Counted from the first letter of the stretch, positions 23,436 through 35,970 are shown. The stretch: 64,000 nucleotides of DNA from Flabesymbios commensalis (GCA_964017125.1 OZ024902.1:52276309-52340308), one strand, 5' to 3'. A program made the numbers and translations. Notes: generated from the sequence alone by a model not told the origin.

Positions 23436-23478
23436 AATACGTTAGCCCAGCGCTGGCCCAGCGTTGGGCTAACGTATT
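23436..23478. repeat. CAGCGTC-like hairpin with new arm sequence
   Basis: AATACGTTAGCCCAGCGCTG facing CCAGCGTTGGGCTAACGTAT with one mismatch. Confidence 0.8.
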
Positions 23479-23858
23479 ACTTTAGATGGAGTCGTCGTAA
23501 AATATTTAATAGCCAAATGGGACAGATGGAATTTCTCCATAGTCACATCACTTCTACATTAAGATGGGCTTTATTTCTGCAGAACATGTGCAAAGAAATC
23601 ATTTATTTGTTTAAGTAGAAATCATTATTTTTGTTTTCTTTCAAAGAGTAAATTGGCAATAGGGAACATCGTTTGGATAACAACCCGCGCAGGGCAGACA
23701 TGAGAGAAATATGCAACCAAAAAACAAAAAATGGAAAGCAGTTGAGTCGCTTTTTCGTGGAGCCGCACCCTGCCTCGACAAAATGTATCAATAGCAAACG
23801 ATACTGATCATACATACTTATCACTGGTGGACACGGTCTCCTAACTATCCTAGCTGTG

Positions 23859-24202
23859 CCCAGTAAACATAAAACATTTGAATAATATTTATACAATGTC
23901 AGACGTTGGTCCGACGTTGTACAAATTGTACAATAGTTAACCCTTAGAACACTGATGTCGACTACAGTAGACATTCTGTGTTTTTTTAGAAACTGTATAA
24001 CCTCAGATAATCAGTTGTTAAAAAGTAAATATGCTTTCAATCTTGAAACACTTCTATATTTTGGGACCTAAATTTCACAAATAACACAAATTTACAGTCA
24101 CTTGAAGTTGTGGATCGCGGTAGCGAGACACACATTCAAGTGACTGAAAATTTAAATTTCTTAGCTCAGTGTTCTAAGGGTTAATGTTTTGTGTTTGCCG
24201 GG
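23859..24202. repeat. AACATTTGTA-type hairpin element split by a TTAA element
   Basis: The left part 23859-23936 begins CCCAGTAAACATAAAACATT. The right end TGTTTTGTGTTTGCCGGG lies at 24185-24202. The interruption is the TTAA element 23937-24184. Confidence 0.85.
23937..24184. mobile_element. TTAA element inserted in a hairpin element
   Basis: The inverted ends are 19 bases or more: TTAACCCTTAGAACACTGA and TCAGTGTTCTAAGGGTTAA. The internal hairpin of the CACTTGAAG type lies at about 24098-24148, 36 bases from the right end. It splits the hairpin element 23859-24202. Confidence 0.85.
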
Positions 24203-24366
24203 TAAGCACCACATTGAACACGTGGAGGCTCTGGTGATGGGACGGCATCGAAGGCGGGAGTTCGAACGGAGGTTTCCGGCAAAATTCTCTCATCCCCCAA
24301 ATAAACGATGTGGACAGAAAATGAAGATATGTAATCGGGACGCATTTATTCAAACCAACGTAACAT

Positions 24367-24404
24367 AAAAATCACCATGATCACGTAATTTACGTGATCA
24401 TTAT
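24367..24404. repeat. Short palindrome
   Basis: ATGATCACGTAA directly facing TTACGTGATCAT. Confidence 0.8.
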
Positions 24405-25083
24405 GACAAGTTTGTCATTTTTCTATTTAAAGGATACAAATTGTTGCAGTATGGCACATCTTAAGCTGTTTCAGGCACACGGGTAGATTGTAGGTGTGCC
24501 TCGGAAATGTTGTCAAATAGCACTAGATTTAATTTGCATTCCTAAAATATTTAGAACGTCGACCCCCCCACCCCGACCTCCCTTCACGCATACGAGGTTT
24601 ATTTCTTATAGCCTCGCGTCTCGCTTCCATCTACACTAATTTTGACTCATCCAACTCAGTAGGCCTACTCAAAATCCATCGCCAACTTTTGTAAAAACAT
24701 ACTTGAACAATGCGACAGGATGGCCACGAAATACCAATTGATATGCTTATTGTTTATTACTTCGGGTCTGCTGGTCAATGTCTGTTGATCACTCGGACAC
24801 CATGGGGCAGTGGTCAAGTAAGCCGCTGGCCAGCAACTGTGAAGGGCGACGGAGTGGCCATCCAGCTTTGTCCAACTAATTGGTGGTAACAACATACTTG
24901 GTATTCATCTGACCGCAGTCCAGTAGATGAATATTCCTCTTCCCGGCCCCTCCAGTACGTGCTCAATGATCATCTCAGTCCGTCCCGGAATGCTTAGAGA
25001 CCTCCCCGGGGGTGGGGGTGATCCACGGTTGTTATGACGACAGGGCCATCCGACCCGGTGTCTTAGGTGGCGTGGGACGTTGT

Positions 25084-25149
25084 CCCCACACCGGTACAAT
25101 GCCGGGCCACCGTCTCCGACGGTGGCCTGGCATTGTACCGGGGTGCGGG
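25084..25149. repeat. CAGCGTC-like hairpin with new arm sequence
   Basis: CGGTACAATGCCGGGCCACC facing GGTGGCCTGGCATTGTACCG around GTCTCCGAC. These arms are GC-rich, unlike other copies. Confidence 0.85.
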
Positions 25150-25300
25150 TGGCGTCACGTGCTCGATGGGACCATAACTCAACGCATCGCCATTTTGAAT
25201 TACACTCACAAGTGTCTGATGCGAATGATAATTATGATCCTAGGCGTGCAACCTCCACATTCATTAGTGAACACAGGTCTACATGGAACTATATCATCCC

Positions 25301-25444
25301 TACACTCTGAACAATATAGGTTCTTCAAAAAGAACCCTTCAGTACTATTACCATGCCACCCCAGGAGAACCCTGCAAGGGTTCCCCTGGGGTTGCATGAT
25401 ATAGATATAGATTTATAGATAAAAAAAACTGTATTGTTTAGTAG
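25301..25444. repeat. Second, decayed copy of the 149-bp palindrome
   Basis: Left arm TACACTCTGAACAATATAGG intact. The right arm keeps CCTGGGGTTGCATG but then diverges into GATATAGATATAG repeats before TGTATTGTTTAG. Confidence 0.85.
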
Positions 25445-25577
25445 TCCAAACTCTATTATTATATTATTATAATCTGATCAACTTTGAGATATGAGACAAC
25501 CCCCACAGCAATTATCAAGCATATTATGCAATTTGGTATAAACGTATAGAACGTGCTATAGATACCAACCTTCCAGG

Positions 25578-26035
25578 CCAGTACCTGGTAGCAGTACCAG
25601 TGTATTGTAACAGTAATGGCAACGCCCCAAGGACCAGTGTATTGTAGCAGTAAATGCATGACAACGCCTGATGAACCACGTATTGTAATGGCAACGGCTG
25701 ATGAACAAGTGCCTGGTAGCAGTAATGGCAACGCCTCACAGACCAGTGTATTGTATCAGTTATGGCAACGCCTTATGGACCAGCGTATTGTAGCTGTAAT
25801 GGCAACGCCTTATGGACCAGTGTATTGTATCAGTTATGGCAACGCCTTATGGACCAGTGTATTGTAGCAGTAATGGCGACGCCCTATGTACCAGTGGATT
25901 ATAACAGTAATGGCAATGCTTTATGGACCAGTGTATTGTAACAGTAATGGCGACGCCCTATGTACCAATGGATTATAACAGTAATGGCAATGCTTTATGG
26001 ACCAGTGTATTGTAACAGTAATGGCGACGCCTCAT
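25578..26035. repeat. 37-bp minisatellite
   Basis: About 12 units of GTATTGTARCAGTAATGGCR and ACGCCYTATGGACCAGT, some irregular. The last third alternates two unit types, making a 74-bp period. It ends against a SINE. Confidence 0.9.
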
Positions 26036-26039
26036 ATCA

Positions 26040-26335
26040 GACGGCCTGCCCCGATGGCTCATTCGATCCGGTTGTGGCTCGAAACTAAGATGTACTGGGT
26101 TCGAATCCGGCCAGGTCGAATATTTGTGATCGAGGTTGTGCATTTACAGTGTTCCAAACTGTTCAAAAGCATGGGGTGTGCAGTGCTGTCTATGCTATGT
26201 CTATGCACTATAAAGAACCATTGAAGTCATTAGATAAGAGTAGGGCATAGTCCCGACATCGAGCTTCCTTCTGTCGCGATATTGCCATGATTGTGCAGAA
26301 AGCGACATAAAGCAATATTCACTCACTCACTCATA
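26040..26335 (+). mobile_element. tRNA-derived SINE with CACTCACTCA tail
   Basis: Pol III A-box-like TGGCTCATTCGATCCGG and B box GGGTTCGAATCC at about 26098, a long core, then GCGATATTGCCATGATTGTG, GCGACATAAA and (CACT)n. This end resembles SINE ends that I associate with gastropods. It begins where the 37-bp minisatellite stops. Confidence 0.8.
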
Positions 26336-27869
26336 TGAGCCGGTTTTGCATTGTGGGGCTTACGGTTGGCTTGCCTTGCACGCACTCCGTCAACCACACT
26401 ACATTCATCAGTGAGACACGTCTCATGACGATAAAGCTGTCTTCACTAAATCCCTCGTTATACGGGGCATTTTTTCAGGCGAGATTATGCCGTGGTCTCT
26501 GGTAGAGCCGTAGAGACTTGCCTGTGTGGTTGGTTAACTGCTTGGCAAACCACGGATCAACTGAAACTGCCATCTGCCAATTTGATCGGTTCTGAGCCGA
26601 GCACAACTGACATTCTGATCATTAATCAGTGAGGCAATAATTTAATTTGAAAATCGCCGCGAATCGTGAAACAATCTTGTTATTGGGTGCGACGACCGTA
26701 CAATTACGCTCAATATGTGCAGCCCTGGTCCATGTGGCCATGTAAGCCTAAACATATTTCGTGTTATAACAGATTCATCCTCGCATGTTAGTAATTTCAT
26801 GTAAATGTTTATCTGAAATAGACCATTGGGATATAATAAGCTCGTGTTTTTGTGGTCAAATAGCCAATTTACCATGTTCTTTTGTAGTGGATGATGTATA
26901 GGTTATTAACACTGCATATTCCGAGATCACAACTATCCACATCATCTGCTTTCTAATTTATATACATGATAAGAGACTACGATATAATACCACTACAACA
27001 TTTTCACGGATTTTTATTTGTGCCAGCAAAGCGCAAGGTTTTAGAAGGTTTTAACTAAAAATAATAACAACTGAAAACTAGACTGCCTGTTGCTGAAGCA
27101 ATATGAAGCGAGTTTAGACAGCTGAAAGAGAGAGAGAGCCTGGCTGGGCGATAATGGGGGTTTTACCTGATTTTACTGGATTTTAGCAAAAAAAATACAC
27201 ATCGGCTACTTTTCATTTCTTGTCCGCAATTTTGACTTTTGTCGGCCATTTTGGATTTTGTCGGCTGTTTTAGATTTTGTTTGGAAAATGGCTTATAAAT
27301 AGAAATTTTAACCTCCTGGTTCAATACCAATCCTTTTCTGCCTCAGACGCACCGTTTCCGAGATATTTCATTTTATAATTTTATAATGCAATCTCTGTCC
27401 ATAGAATCTCCCCAAGGTCTCGGCAAGCGGGGGACAAAGTGGATATTATTGTACCATAATGAACCCGCCCCGAGGTGGTGTCCTATATAGTGCCTATGAG
27501 TTGTATACCAGGAGGGGCCAAATTTAGAAATATGGCAATTTTTAATCCAGCCAATTTGCTGATGAAATTTCGAGATTTTTTCGAACTTACCCTGTGGTAC
27601 TCACACACTATTGGTTAAATCGCTTAGAGAAGTCATAACACCTTATTCGGCTACCCTAGAATTATCGAGGTCAAAATTTCGAGCCGATTGAATAAAGACT
27701 GAGGGAGAAATAAGGTGGCAAATATTTGCTCAAAACTCATGATGCACAAACAAAAGTTGCAAAAACTATAGTTTGGACGAATAAACGACTAAACGATCTA
27801 TATATTAAAATGTATGCAAAAAATAATAATTGAATGATTGAATGAGGCTGTTCCATTTCCACAGGGGAT
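26336..27869. other. Intergenic
   Basis: Contains repeated TCGGCCATTTTGGATTTTG-like words near 27240-27300, of a kind common in old DNA-transposon remnants. Nothing else named. Confidence 0.4.
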
Positions 27870-27960
27870 ATCATAGCCCTGTGGACGAACCCGCGACGCT
27901 CGATTTTCCACGAAAGTAGCCTCAGCCATACCCCCGGGTCTCCGCCCGATCCGTTTCCCA
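27870..27960 (-). mobile_element. Possible tRNA-related SINE head
   Basis: The minus strand reads GGTATGGCTGAGGCTAC and, 45 bases on, GCGGGTTCGTCCAC, spaced like A and B boxes of a Leu/Ser-type tRNA. The acceptor stem does not pair well, so it is not a working tRNA gene. The core and tail were not identified. Confidence 0.35.
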
Positions 27961-28207
27961 AATAAATAAAATACACCAATGACCATGGGATATAGGTTCC
28001 ATCTACTACAGAAATGTTGTCCATTGACAATGTAAATATGAAACCATATAATGTACTATAGTGTCATATAGTGTAAGAATAACTCTGTCGATATGTCTTA
28101 CACATTATGTCCATATATTTGCTCAAAGCTGAGGCAGTGGCAATGCTGATTGAGATGTTTACACACTCGATGAGTGACAAATAATCCACAAATCACGAGA
28201 TGAAGAT

Positions 28208-28267
28208 CCAATGCTGCAGTGATGTTTTTGCCAGCGTCGCAGTTGGCGACCAGCATTACTGCAGCAT
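28208..28267. repeat. CAGCGTC-type hairpin element (worn)
   Basis: ATGCTGCAGTGATG facing CATTACTGCAGCAT with CCAGCGTCGCAG between. Confidence 0.7.
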
Positions 28268-28714
28268 AGCGCCAAATTGTGTCTGATGGAAGGGGGGGGG
28301 GAGGGTAGAGGTGGGTCACGAACACATTAACATTGATGATGCCCAGCACTGATGTAAGACACATATACGTGTACGTACATGTCCATGTATACCCCTTGTT
28401 GATCGTGCTGAATAATTGCTTGCTTTCATTTTTAAATCATCAGAAACTTCAAACGAAAAAATATGTATATTTTTTGAAAAATAACCATGAATTATTTGAT
28501 TAACCAAGTAGCTATTAAACCTATGTTATAATTTTCGATGGCACCTTTCTTTAAAAGTATAGGGGATATATGTATGTCATCCGTATGTCATCCGTATCCG
28601 CAGGTAATATATTTCACGAACATCGTGCAATATGACTTTCACACACCGATATGCACTTCGTTACAAAAGCCATATGAACTGATTACAGTTGGACGTCAAA
28701 AAACATACCGCTAT

Positions 28715-28822
28715 CCCAGCAAACACAAAACATTGTATAGCATTTGTACAACATCGGCCCAACATCTTCGACGTTGGTCCAACATTGCACAAATGTCATA
28801 CAAATGTTTTGCGTTTACTGGT
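28715..28822. repeat. AACATTTGTA-type hairpin element
   Basis: CCCAGCAAACACAAAACATT to AATGTTTTGCGTTTACTGG. Confidence 0.85.
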
Positions 28823-29804
28823 GGAGAATTTTCAGAGAGATATCATGTTTCTCCCCTCTCAATCTTGGGACATTGTTAAGATGTTGTGTCTTTGGACAAG
28901 GCACTTCACCCTCAAATTCTTCACTTGACTCAAGTGAAAATGAGTACCTGGTAGGACAGAGATGGCAATGTGTATGATAAGTTTAATGCGCCCAAACAGC
29001 TGCAGCACTGTACATGCTCTCCGTAAAGTTGAAATGACACACGAATGAACAGGCCCAGTGACCAGGGGGTGAAATTGTTAAGTCGGATGATAGGTCTTCA
29101 GACTTGATATCAGACTATAAACCTGCACCTTTACCTTTATACATTTGCGTCCGTTCGATCATTGGATTCTTGAACTACACCTGTGCCAACAATGATATGG
29201 CGCCAAATACCATTGCGTAAATTACAGTGCGTCGTGCAGTTATAATAAAATATTATTAGGTTCAAGGTCTTACCCGGACGTAATCATGGTGATGAGGTGC
29301 GTGCATTCCAAAGACTGCAATGATGCGTAATAAATGTTGTGGATGATATCCGAGCGCAATCGGGCTTTCCTGGAAGGCCTTTTTTGGGGGGAGCCTCCAC
29401 CTCAAAATTTGGTTACCCCCCTCCCCCCAAAAAAAAAAAAAAAAAAACAATTTTGACTGTGCTCATTTATCCCCCCCCCCCCCTAAAGAAAACTTCAAGA
29501 ATTTCTCCCTAAACCTCTTGAGTATACAGGAAACCCTGGCTGTCTACAAGAAATTGTGTTAAATGGTACGTAAATATTGTACGCAGCTAAGGGCTACACG
29601 TCGTGTATTTTAATGATAATCTTTAGTCGTTCATATGGTAGCGCTGGGCCTATATATTAGCCCGCTTGCTTTACATTAACGACATTTTTGTGCCGGCGAA
29701 AAATAACTAATTCATAGTAAACTCAGCAGAGCATCTCCACAGCTAACAAGCTACGACGACAAAAAATAGTGATGTTGGCAACGCCGCAGCCGCTTGCCTG
29801 CAAT
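28823..29804. other. Intergenic with homopolymer runs
   Basis: A C-run joined to an A-run at about 29417-29447 and a C-run at 29471-29483 lie in repeat-like low-complexity sequence. No gene seen. Confidence 0.5.
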
Positions 29805-29903
29805 CCTAGCAAACACGAGACATTCACGCAAGGTTGGCTCAATGCTGGCCCACCGTCTACGATGCTTGTCCAACATTGAAACAAACTTGCTTGAATGTTG
29901 CGT
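29805..29903. repeat. CAGCGTC-type hairpin element
   Basis: CCTAGCAAACACGAGACATT to GCTTGAATGTTGCG. First of two adjoining copies with the same GCAAGGTTGG arm. Confidence 0.75.
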
Positions 29904-29990
29904 CAGGCAAGGTTGGTTCAATGCTGGCCCAGCGTCTACGACGCTGGTCCAGCATTGAATCAACCTTGCATGAATGTCTCGAGTCGCCGG
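29904..29990. repeat. CAGCGTC-type hairpin element
   Basis: GCAAGGTTGGTTCAATGCTG facing CAGCATTGAATCAACCTTGC, perfect over 20 bases. Confidence 0.85.
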
Positions 29991-31010
29991 GAAAGCGCCA
30001 GCTCTTGACCAACGCATCGCCTCAGCTGTCGTCGCAGGCCGTTCCCGCCCTCCCCCCTCGTTCTCGGACTCTGCCTCTCGGGACCAGGACGTCCCTGTCT
30101 GCGGCTTGCAGACAAGGGGATCCGCGGCACCCCTGCTCACGGCGGCCATGTTTCACGGGGATCTACGTCGCCCGGTGCCTCATATTTACTCACCCCTGCT
30201 GATTTACGGGCTTCTGGCCTGTTTCTGGTTAGCGCCCCTCGCGCCACCTCGTGGTCCCCGAGTCCATCCGTCTGAACAAGCACGTGTGAAAAGTCCTCAG
30301 AAGCGACGCCCCAGCGCTGGCTTAACGGTGGCACAACGTCTTTTATGTTGTCTCAACATTAAATCTACGCTTTTTTGCCATCACCAGGAACGTGTCTTGT
30401 TCAGGGAAGCTTCAGTGGTGGTAACCTTTAAACTATATGTTGTCCAACTTCCAAGCTTCATGCTGAATTCCTGTATCACAAAAATGACCTATAATGAATT
30501 ATTTTATTTTATGTTAGACAAGGTTCACATCTAACAGATGATTGTCTTTAACGGTGGCAAATGACACATGCACACAGTATATGCAGTGTCACCAAAGAAA
30601 AGCATCAACTCTAAAAAAAATGTGTTAGTTGCTTCGTCGAGCCCTTTCAGGAATCACATACGTATTTAATCATCAACAACATAAATATTCGTACCTAATC
30701 GAGATATATGGGACACTTTATTTGCTATGGACTACCACATGTTTTTCCTATATGTATAATCAGCAGCCATATTCGATGTTAAGCCGGTAATGACACAGTG
30801 ACGGGAGACGGCCTATATTTAGCCGACGGGATCCCAGTGGCCGTAAACAATCCAGGGACTATGTTTTTGACAATCTTATCAAGTTGCCAGTCGTCTGGCT
30901 ACAAATCACCTCATTTCTCCAGAATATCATTAGCGCACACACGACTGGGTCACTGTGCTACTCAAGTAGGCGATAATGTAGGCTAATCGATGGGGTAACT
31001 TCTTGTAAAT
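29991..31010. other. GC-rich patch then AT-rich spacer
   Basis: About 29990-30340 is GC- and CpG-rich and open in frames on both strands (plus 29974-30534, minus 29751-30149). No domain is recognised, so I do not call a gene. Confidence 0.35.
30310..30372. repeat. CAGCGTC-type hairpin fragment
   Basis: GCTGGCTTAACGGTGGCACA and TTGTCTCAACATTAAA, degenerate. Confidence 0.4.
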
Positions 31011-31014
31011 TAAT

Positions 31015-31133
31015 TTTATTGAATAATAATAATAATTTGTTCACATATGTTCACATTATAAGCGATAATATCGCTGATAATGTAAGCATATGTGAACATA
31101 TTTATTATTATACATTATTATTCAATAAATTAC
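31015..31133. repeat. AT-rich 119-bp palindrome
   Basis: TTTATTGAATAATAATAATA and TGTTCACATATGTTCACATT mirrored around AGCGATAATATCGCT. Confidence 0.85.
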
Positions 31134-33054
31134 ATATTACGGCAGGTTTTAATATAATTACGAGCGCTAATAATATCAGGTCATTGTCCTACCTCAAGTG
31201 AAAACAGACATATTATCCCTGATTATGAAATGTGCATTTAATTTCCAGGCATTGTAAAGTCACCTATGAAGTCGCCAGACCTAGTCGACCTAGTCTGCTC
31301 ACTGTAAGTGTAGATGTTGGATATGTAATGTATAGTCTGTGGGTTACACTGTCATTTGCAGAATAGCAGCAGAATGGGGAACTGTCATCATTTTTCATTT
31401 ATCTCAGACTGACATTTCGCTTGGAAAGTAACGGCACCATGAATTGCTCTAGAAAAAATGTCGTCACTGAAACGATTCCACCCAGTGACTCAGAACCTAT
31501 TCATTCCAGGCGCAGATTTCATTGATACCCAGAGAGAGGGAGGTAGAGACGTGGCATGTGAGGGTGACGCTCTGCTACAGCTAGCGCTAGAGTTAAAATC
31601 CTGCTCCTTCTTTAAACTTTGGTACATCGTTACAAAGTAGTAAGACTATTATATAATATGGGTCTACAATGACTGTGAGTTTATGACCAGCTCGTAGGCC
31701 CCTATTTGATGGTTTGTCCCCATGAAAGGAACTTCACCATGTCCACCCTCATTTGTTTCAATCCATCCAAGTGCAAATGAGTATAGGTACGTCAATGTGT
31801 ACTATATGAGGTGCTACAACACCAAAGTGGTTGCAAGGTATATATGTATGCCAAATGTGAACCAAATGAGCCATCTGGGACGGCACAGGCTGGGGAGGTG
31901 AACGAATCATCAATATATTAAATTTGTTTTATGTAAATATAATTCAATATCATGTGAATGTCGCTTGACATTTTACCGTGGTATGCAGGTATGGTCTCGC
32001 TAAGCAATTATTGTGAGCAACATGAAGCCATTGATTCAGCACGTTGGCAACATTGACAGACTTCTGTGGTGTTATCGCGGGGTGCACATTGCCGTGTCGT
32101 CCTCTCCGAGGCCGTGGATGGCTGTATTTGCTTTACCCGGAAAATCCAACAAGGCGGTGACTGAGAGCGCTCCCGACCCCCAAGGTCCGAAAAATGTCCA
32201 TAACTTTTAAATGGCTGTGCGACCTCTGAGCTGAGTATGCGGGCATGAAACTGAAATGTTACTGATTCTAAAAAAACTATTTTTGCCCTGATTACTCCCC
32301 GATATTTTCCGATATGATAGTCCAAAGAAATGTCCCACGATTTTGTACGCGGTCAATCAGGTTTCAGCCACTGAGGCTAGGTTGCACAAAGCTGTGTACA
32401 CCACGCGATAACCGGAGAAGTTTGTGAATGTTGAACACGTGCCGAATCAATGGCTGCTTGTTACTCATCAGCGTAATGCACTCTGTTGATTGGCGCCATG
32501 AATAATGTTCATGATATGAACATTATTCGTGCCACCAATCATTGAAAAGATGGATAATATTATTTTATTATACGTCGACCTCCATACGACGTTTCGCACG
32601 ATTCAGGTGTTTGATTTGTATTGCGTGCATATTTAAGGAATGCAAGAAATCGGTGCAACGATAGGCATCGTTTCAATTGGCTGAGCTGATAACAGGATGA
32701 TTATTCAGCCACATAGACCCACTACTACTAGACCTGTGGTTAGCTATTATAGGGCTACCAAATGGTCAGATGTCGAAGCACGTGTCCTTTTTATGGCGTT
32801 GTTAATAAGGTGACTTGAGAGATAATGATCCCATTACCTGGCGCTTTCGCTTTATCCATCCTGAAAGGTTTCACAACAAAGCCGCACGATCGTTTTCCAA
32901 GGAGTTTTCTCAGTGATTCTTAGAAAAACGGTGGTGTAAGCTGTGGCTGTAACCGGTTATGTCGAGGATGAAAAGGCGTCAAGCAAAACTACTGGTATGA
33001 TGGCTTGCGCGCAAACATTTTCTATAATTTGGTATGACACGTCTCTCAATAATT
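31134..33054. other. Intergenic
   Basis: One palindrome at 32.5 kb. The small frame pair at 32008-32325 has no recognisable product. Confidence 0.45.
32481..32548. repeat. Palindrome
   Basis: TTGATTGGCGCCATGAATAA and TGTTCAT facing ATGAACATTATTCGTGCCAC and CAATCA. Confidence 0.8.
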
Positions 33055-33288
33055 TTATCCCCTACAGCGCGGGGATCTACTTTAGACGTCTGTAGACGTC
33101 AGATTCAGACGACTGAAGTCGATCTCCGCACTGTAATTGTAAACATATTTATACTGGCCTTAAACCAGTAACATAGGTATTCAAATGAATCAGAAAGAGC
33201 TAACTAAGATATTTATAATGATTTTAAATTGAAAAGACCCTTTGGTATCCATGATTTTACAAAAATAATTCAGCGCATCAAGGGTTAA
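33055..33288. mobile_element. TTAA element, GTCAGAATCTGAC hairpin family
   Basis: Same body as 7767-8013, with the right end AAGGGTTAA. The left hairpin (about 33075-33131) is partly decayed. Confidence 0.7.
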
Positions 33289-35892
33289 GACACATCGATG
33301 CTATAGATTTAGCACTCTTTGATCGCGACACTCTGGACCATACGACTAGCGTTGGTCCAGCTCCCTTGTAGATGGACCGACGCCAGTCCGGAGTTTTGCT
33401 CCAGGTGGGATGCGTCGCAGACACTCTGTTGTGGCTATGCTCCGGTAATTGATTGTGCCGTCACCGAAAGCGAATGCGTCCCCGGCAGCGCGGCCATAAA
33501 AGCGATGAGCGCGACCGCTTTCGCCGCACATCACTGTCACTTTGTGACGGAACACGATACATCTACGGCTAGAAAATTTCCCCCATTTAATTCCACAACA
33601 TCCTGGGCAAAGTGTTGGAGATGCATTGGGTGGAAGGGAGGACATTCTTCCCACCCAAGGCCGCTCCGTCGTAATTCGGATTGCTATCGGCACATCTGCT
33701 TGTGCGCCCCACCACGCCAGCCCGCGCGTTTGCCTCTTCATAAGGCAGACGACAAGGAATCAGTTGTTTGGCGACCATCGGTGAATCTTCGTTAATTCTA
33801 AATCTGGTCTGATTCAGTAGTCGTGCGCTCTGTCAGAAAAGATAATCAGCATTCTTTAGCAATTCGCAGATGTTGAGCTTTTATCACTCGTCACTAGTCG
33901 TCTGTCAAATCAAACACGGCCCGCGCCGCTCATTACGTCTTGATGGTGATTACATTTACTCTCAGTTGATTAAGTGTTGAGCTTCCATTCTCCTTTTCAA
34001 ACTTAGCAATCAACAGTACGAATGAGGAATTATACTGCATTTAGACAGCCTTTTCTATTTTCCTCTGGAAGTCTTTTATTTTGTCGAATTATGAGGGTCT
34101 ACTTGGATACATTACCATAAATATTGTCATTGCAAACTCATACTTTTTCAATTATAGTTTTCTTGCAATGTCACATGTTAAGGAAAAGAACAGAGACTTA
34201 CTCTTGTCAAACTAAAAGCTGGTAGCCATTTTACAGTCAAACGTCAAAATAAAACCACATATTTATGCAGATGGGAGGGGTTATATAAAGTTAAACGTAT
34301 ATTTATAAATAAATTGTCATAACAACAGTGACACTAAACACTTGTCATCTTGATCAATAAGTTAATTTCTCAATGTACACGAGCCGCTGGAGAAACATTT
34401 TGTCCAATTTAAACCAAACGCAAACATTAGTGTTCACTAATACATGCAAGATCGCCTGAGAGCTGCTGAGTTGTGGTGAATATCAGTTTTGCCGGATATA
34501 ATCGTCGCCAACGCCGTGTCGACGTTAGGCCAGAATTAGATTTGATATAATTGCAGGAGGTGGTGTCAACTTATTGCTTCTCATTTGGGACCACTTCGCT
34601 ACTACAATGCAATCTCCCTTTGACATCTGGTATTGATAATTCACTAGTTATCTCACCCTTTGTAAGTACATCAAATGAACAAATAAACAAATGAACAGCA
34701 AAACAGAAATCAGAATAAGCTGACCCACGCTACTGGCCTGGACATTTGAGTCCTGATACATCACTTAAAACTAAGGAGCCCCTTATAATGTGGCAAAACT
34801 GTAACAAGAGGAATCCCAAAGTTGAGCCTAATAGTGTTTAAAATAATTCAAATTATCTTACTAATAGTACAGATCACCATAATCTGCACTATGTAGAAGA
34901 GTAAGCCCATTGTTCACAGCATCAGGTCAAGCCGGGATTCGAGTCCGGAATCTCCAGGTAAGGTCCACAGTCCACAACCAAACTGATTAATTAATCCATG
35001 CAAACATTGCAGGAGCGAAGTCATACACAACAGTGATAGACTAAGATATATTCTTACTAACCTACGTGCACTCTTTGGCTTCGCTCGATCATTGTTTTCG
35101 AATTTCCAATTTTTTCTCAAGTGTCCCAAAAGTTTATAGTTGCACTAGGACTTCTGAATGGTAGGATTATTATCACAAGTATTATCTAATTATTATTATG
35201 TTGATGAAAAAAAAACATGCACTGATCCAGTGGAGTAAGCGTTGGTAATTCTATATTATTATTATTATTAATATTATTATATATTCTATAATTTATGTAA
35301 CGACGCCAGTATTTCAACACTCGGCTCATAATTATTGTGTTTATTTTCATCAGCTTAGTACACTGTTTATCAAGAGCAGTTATATATTAGCAACAGCTCA
35401 ACATTATTATGACAATCACCAACATCTATGTTGTTATGTTAGGTTAATCTCAAGTATGCTTCTTATTAGTTTTTATTGACCTCGAATAGCTGCATATCAT
35501 CTTAAATTGATCTTTGCATTTTAAAACTGTCCTTCTTAGACAGCACCGTCTTCAGCTTATCAATTTGTTTTCTGTGTGAAACCTTAAAGCCAATTACATA
35601 AGAGTTCACCATCACTTGGCGACATATGTATTCAGCTTATCAATTGGTTTTGTTTGTGTAACCTAAAAGCCATCTCCATAAGAGTCCACCATCACCGGGG
35701 AAAAAGATGTTCTATAAAAGATGAAGCATCATCAACAAAGATCATCCCAGGGACACATGCTCTCCTCTTTCTGTACTTTGTGCTGAGATTTGAAGGGTTC
35801 CTTTCGAAGTTGTAAGGCATTTTTTGTGCAAGCAAAGCATGTCATATAGCCATCGAAAGTAAGCCCATGTAATGCATAGTCTGGTCATAAAG
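33289..35892. other. CpG-rich patch (about 33310-33790) and AT-rich spacer
   Basis: The patch is open on both strands for 130-158 codons (plus 33319-33795, minus 33346-33741), as GC-rich non-coding islands often are. No domain recognised. After 33800 the sequence is AT-rich with no gene. Confidence 0.35.
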
Positions 35893-35970
35893 AAAATACA
35901 AGACGTTGACTTCAAGTCAGCCCAACGTTTAAGACGTTGGGCTGGCTTATAGACAAGGCTTGTTTTCAAT
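35893..35970. repeat. CAGCGTC-type hairpin element
   Basis: AAGTCAGCCCAACGTTT facing AGACGTTGGGCTGGCTT, with ACAAGACGTT and GACAAGGCTTGT outside. Confidence 0.75.

Larger units (their letters stand above)
20723..25083. other. Intergenic with SINE and MITE insertions
   Basis: No supported coding sequence outside the listed elements. The minus frame 23603-23974 is partly translation of a hairpin element. Confidence 0.45.

Noticed and set aside
33319-33795. 158-codon plus-strand gene
   Set aside because: The minus strand is open over the same GC-rich stretch and no domain is recognisable. Both frames are likely composition effects.
34913-34960. tRNA gene or SINE head (GGGATTCGAGTCC)
   Set aside because: A B-box match alone. 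No A box at the right distance and no SINE tail seen.
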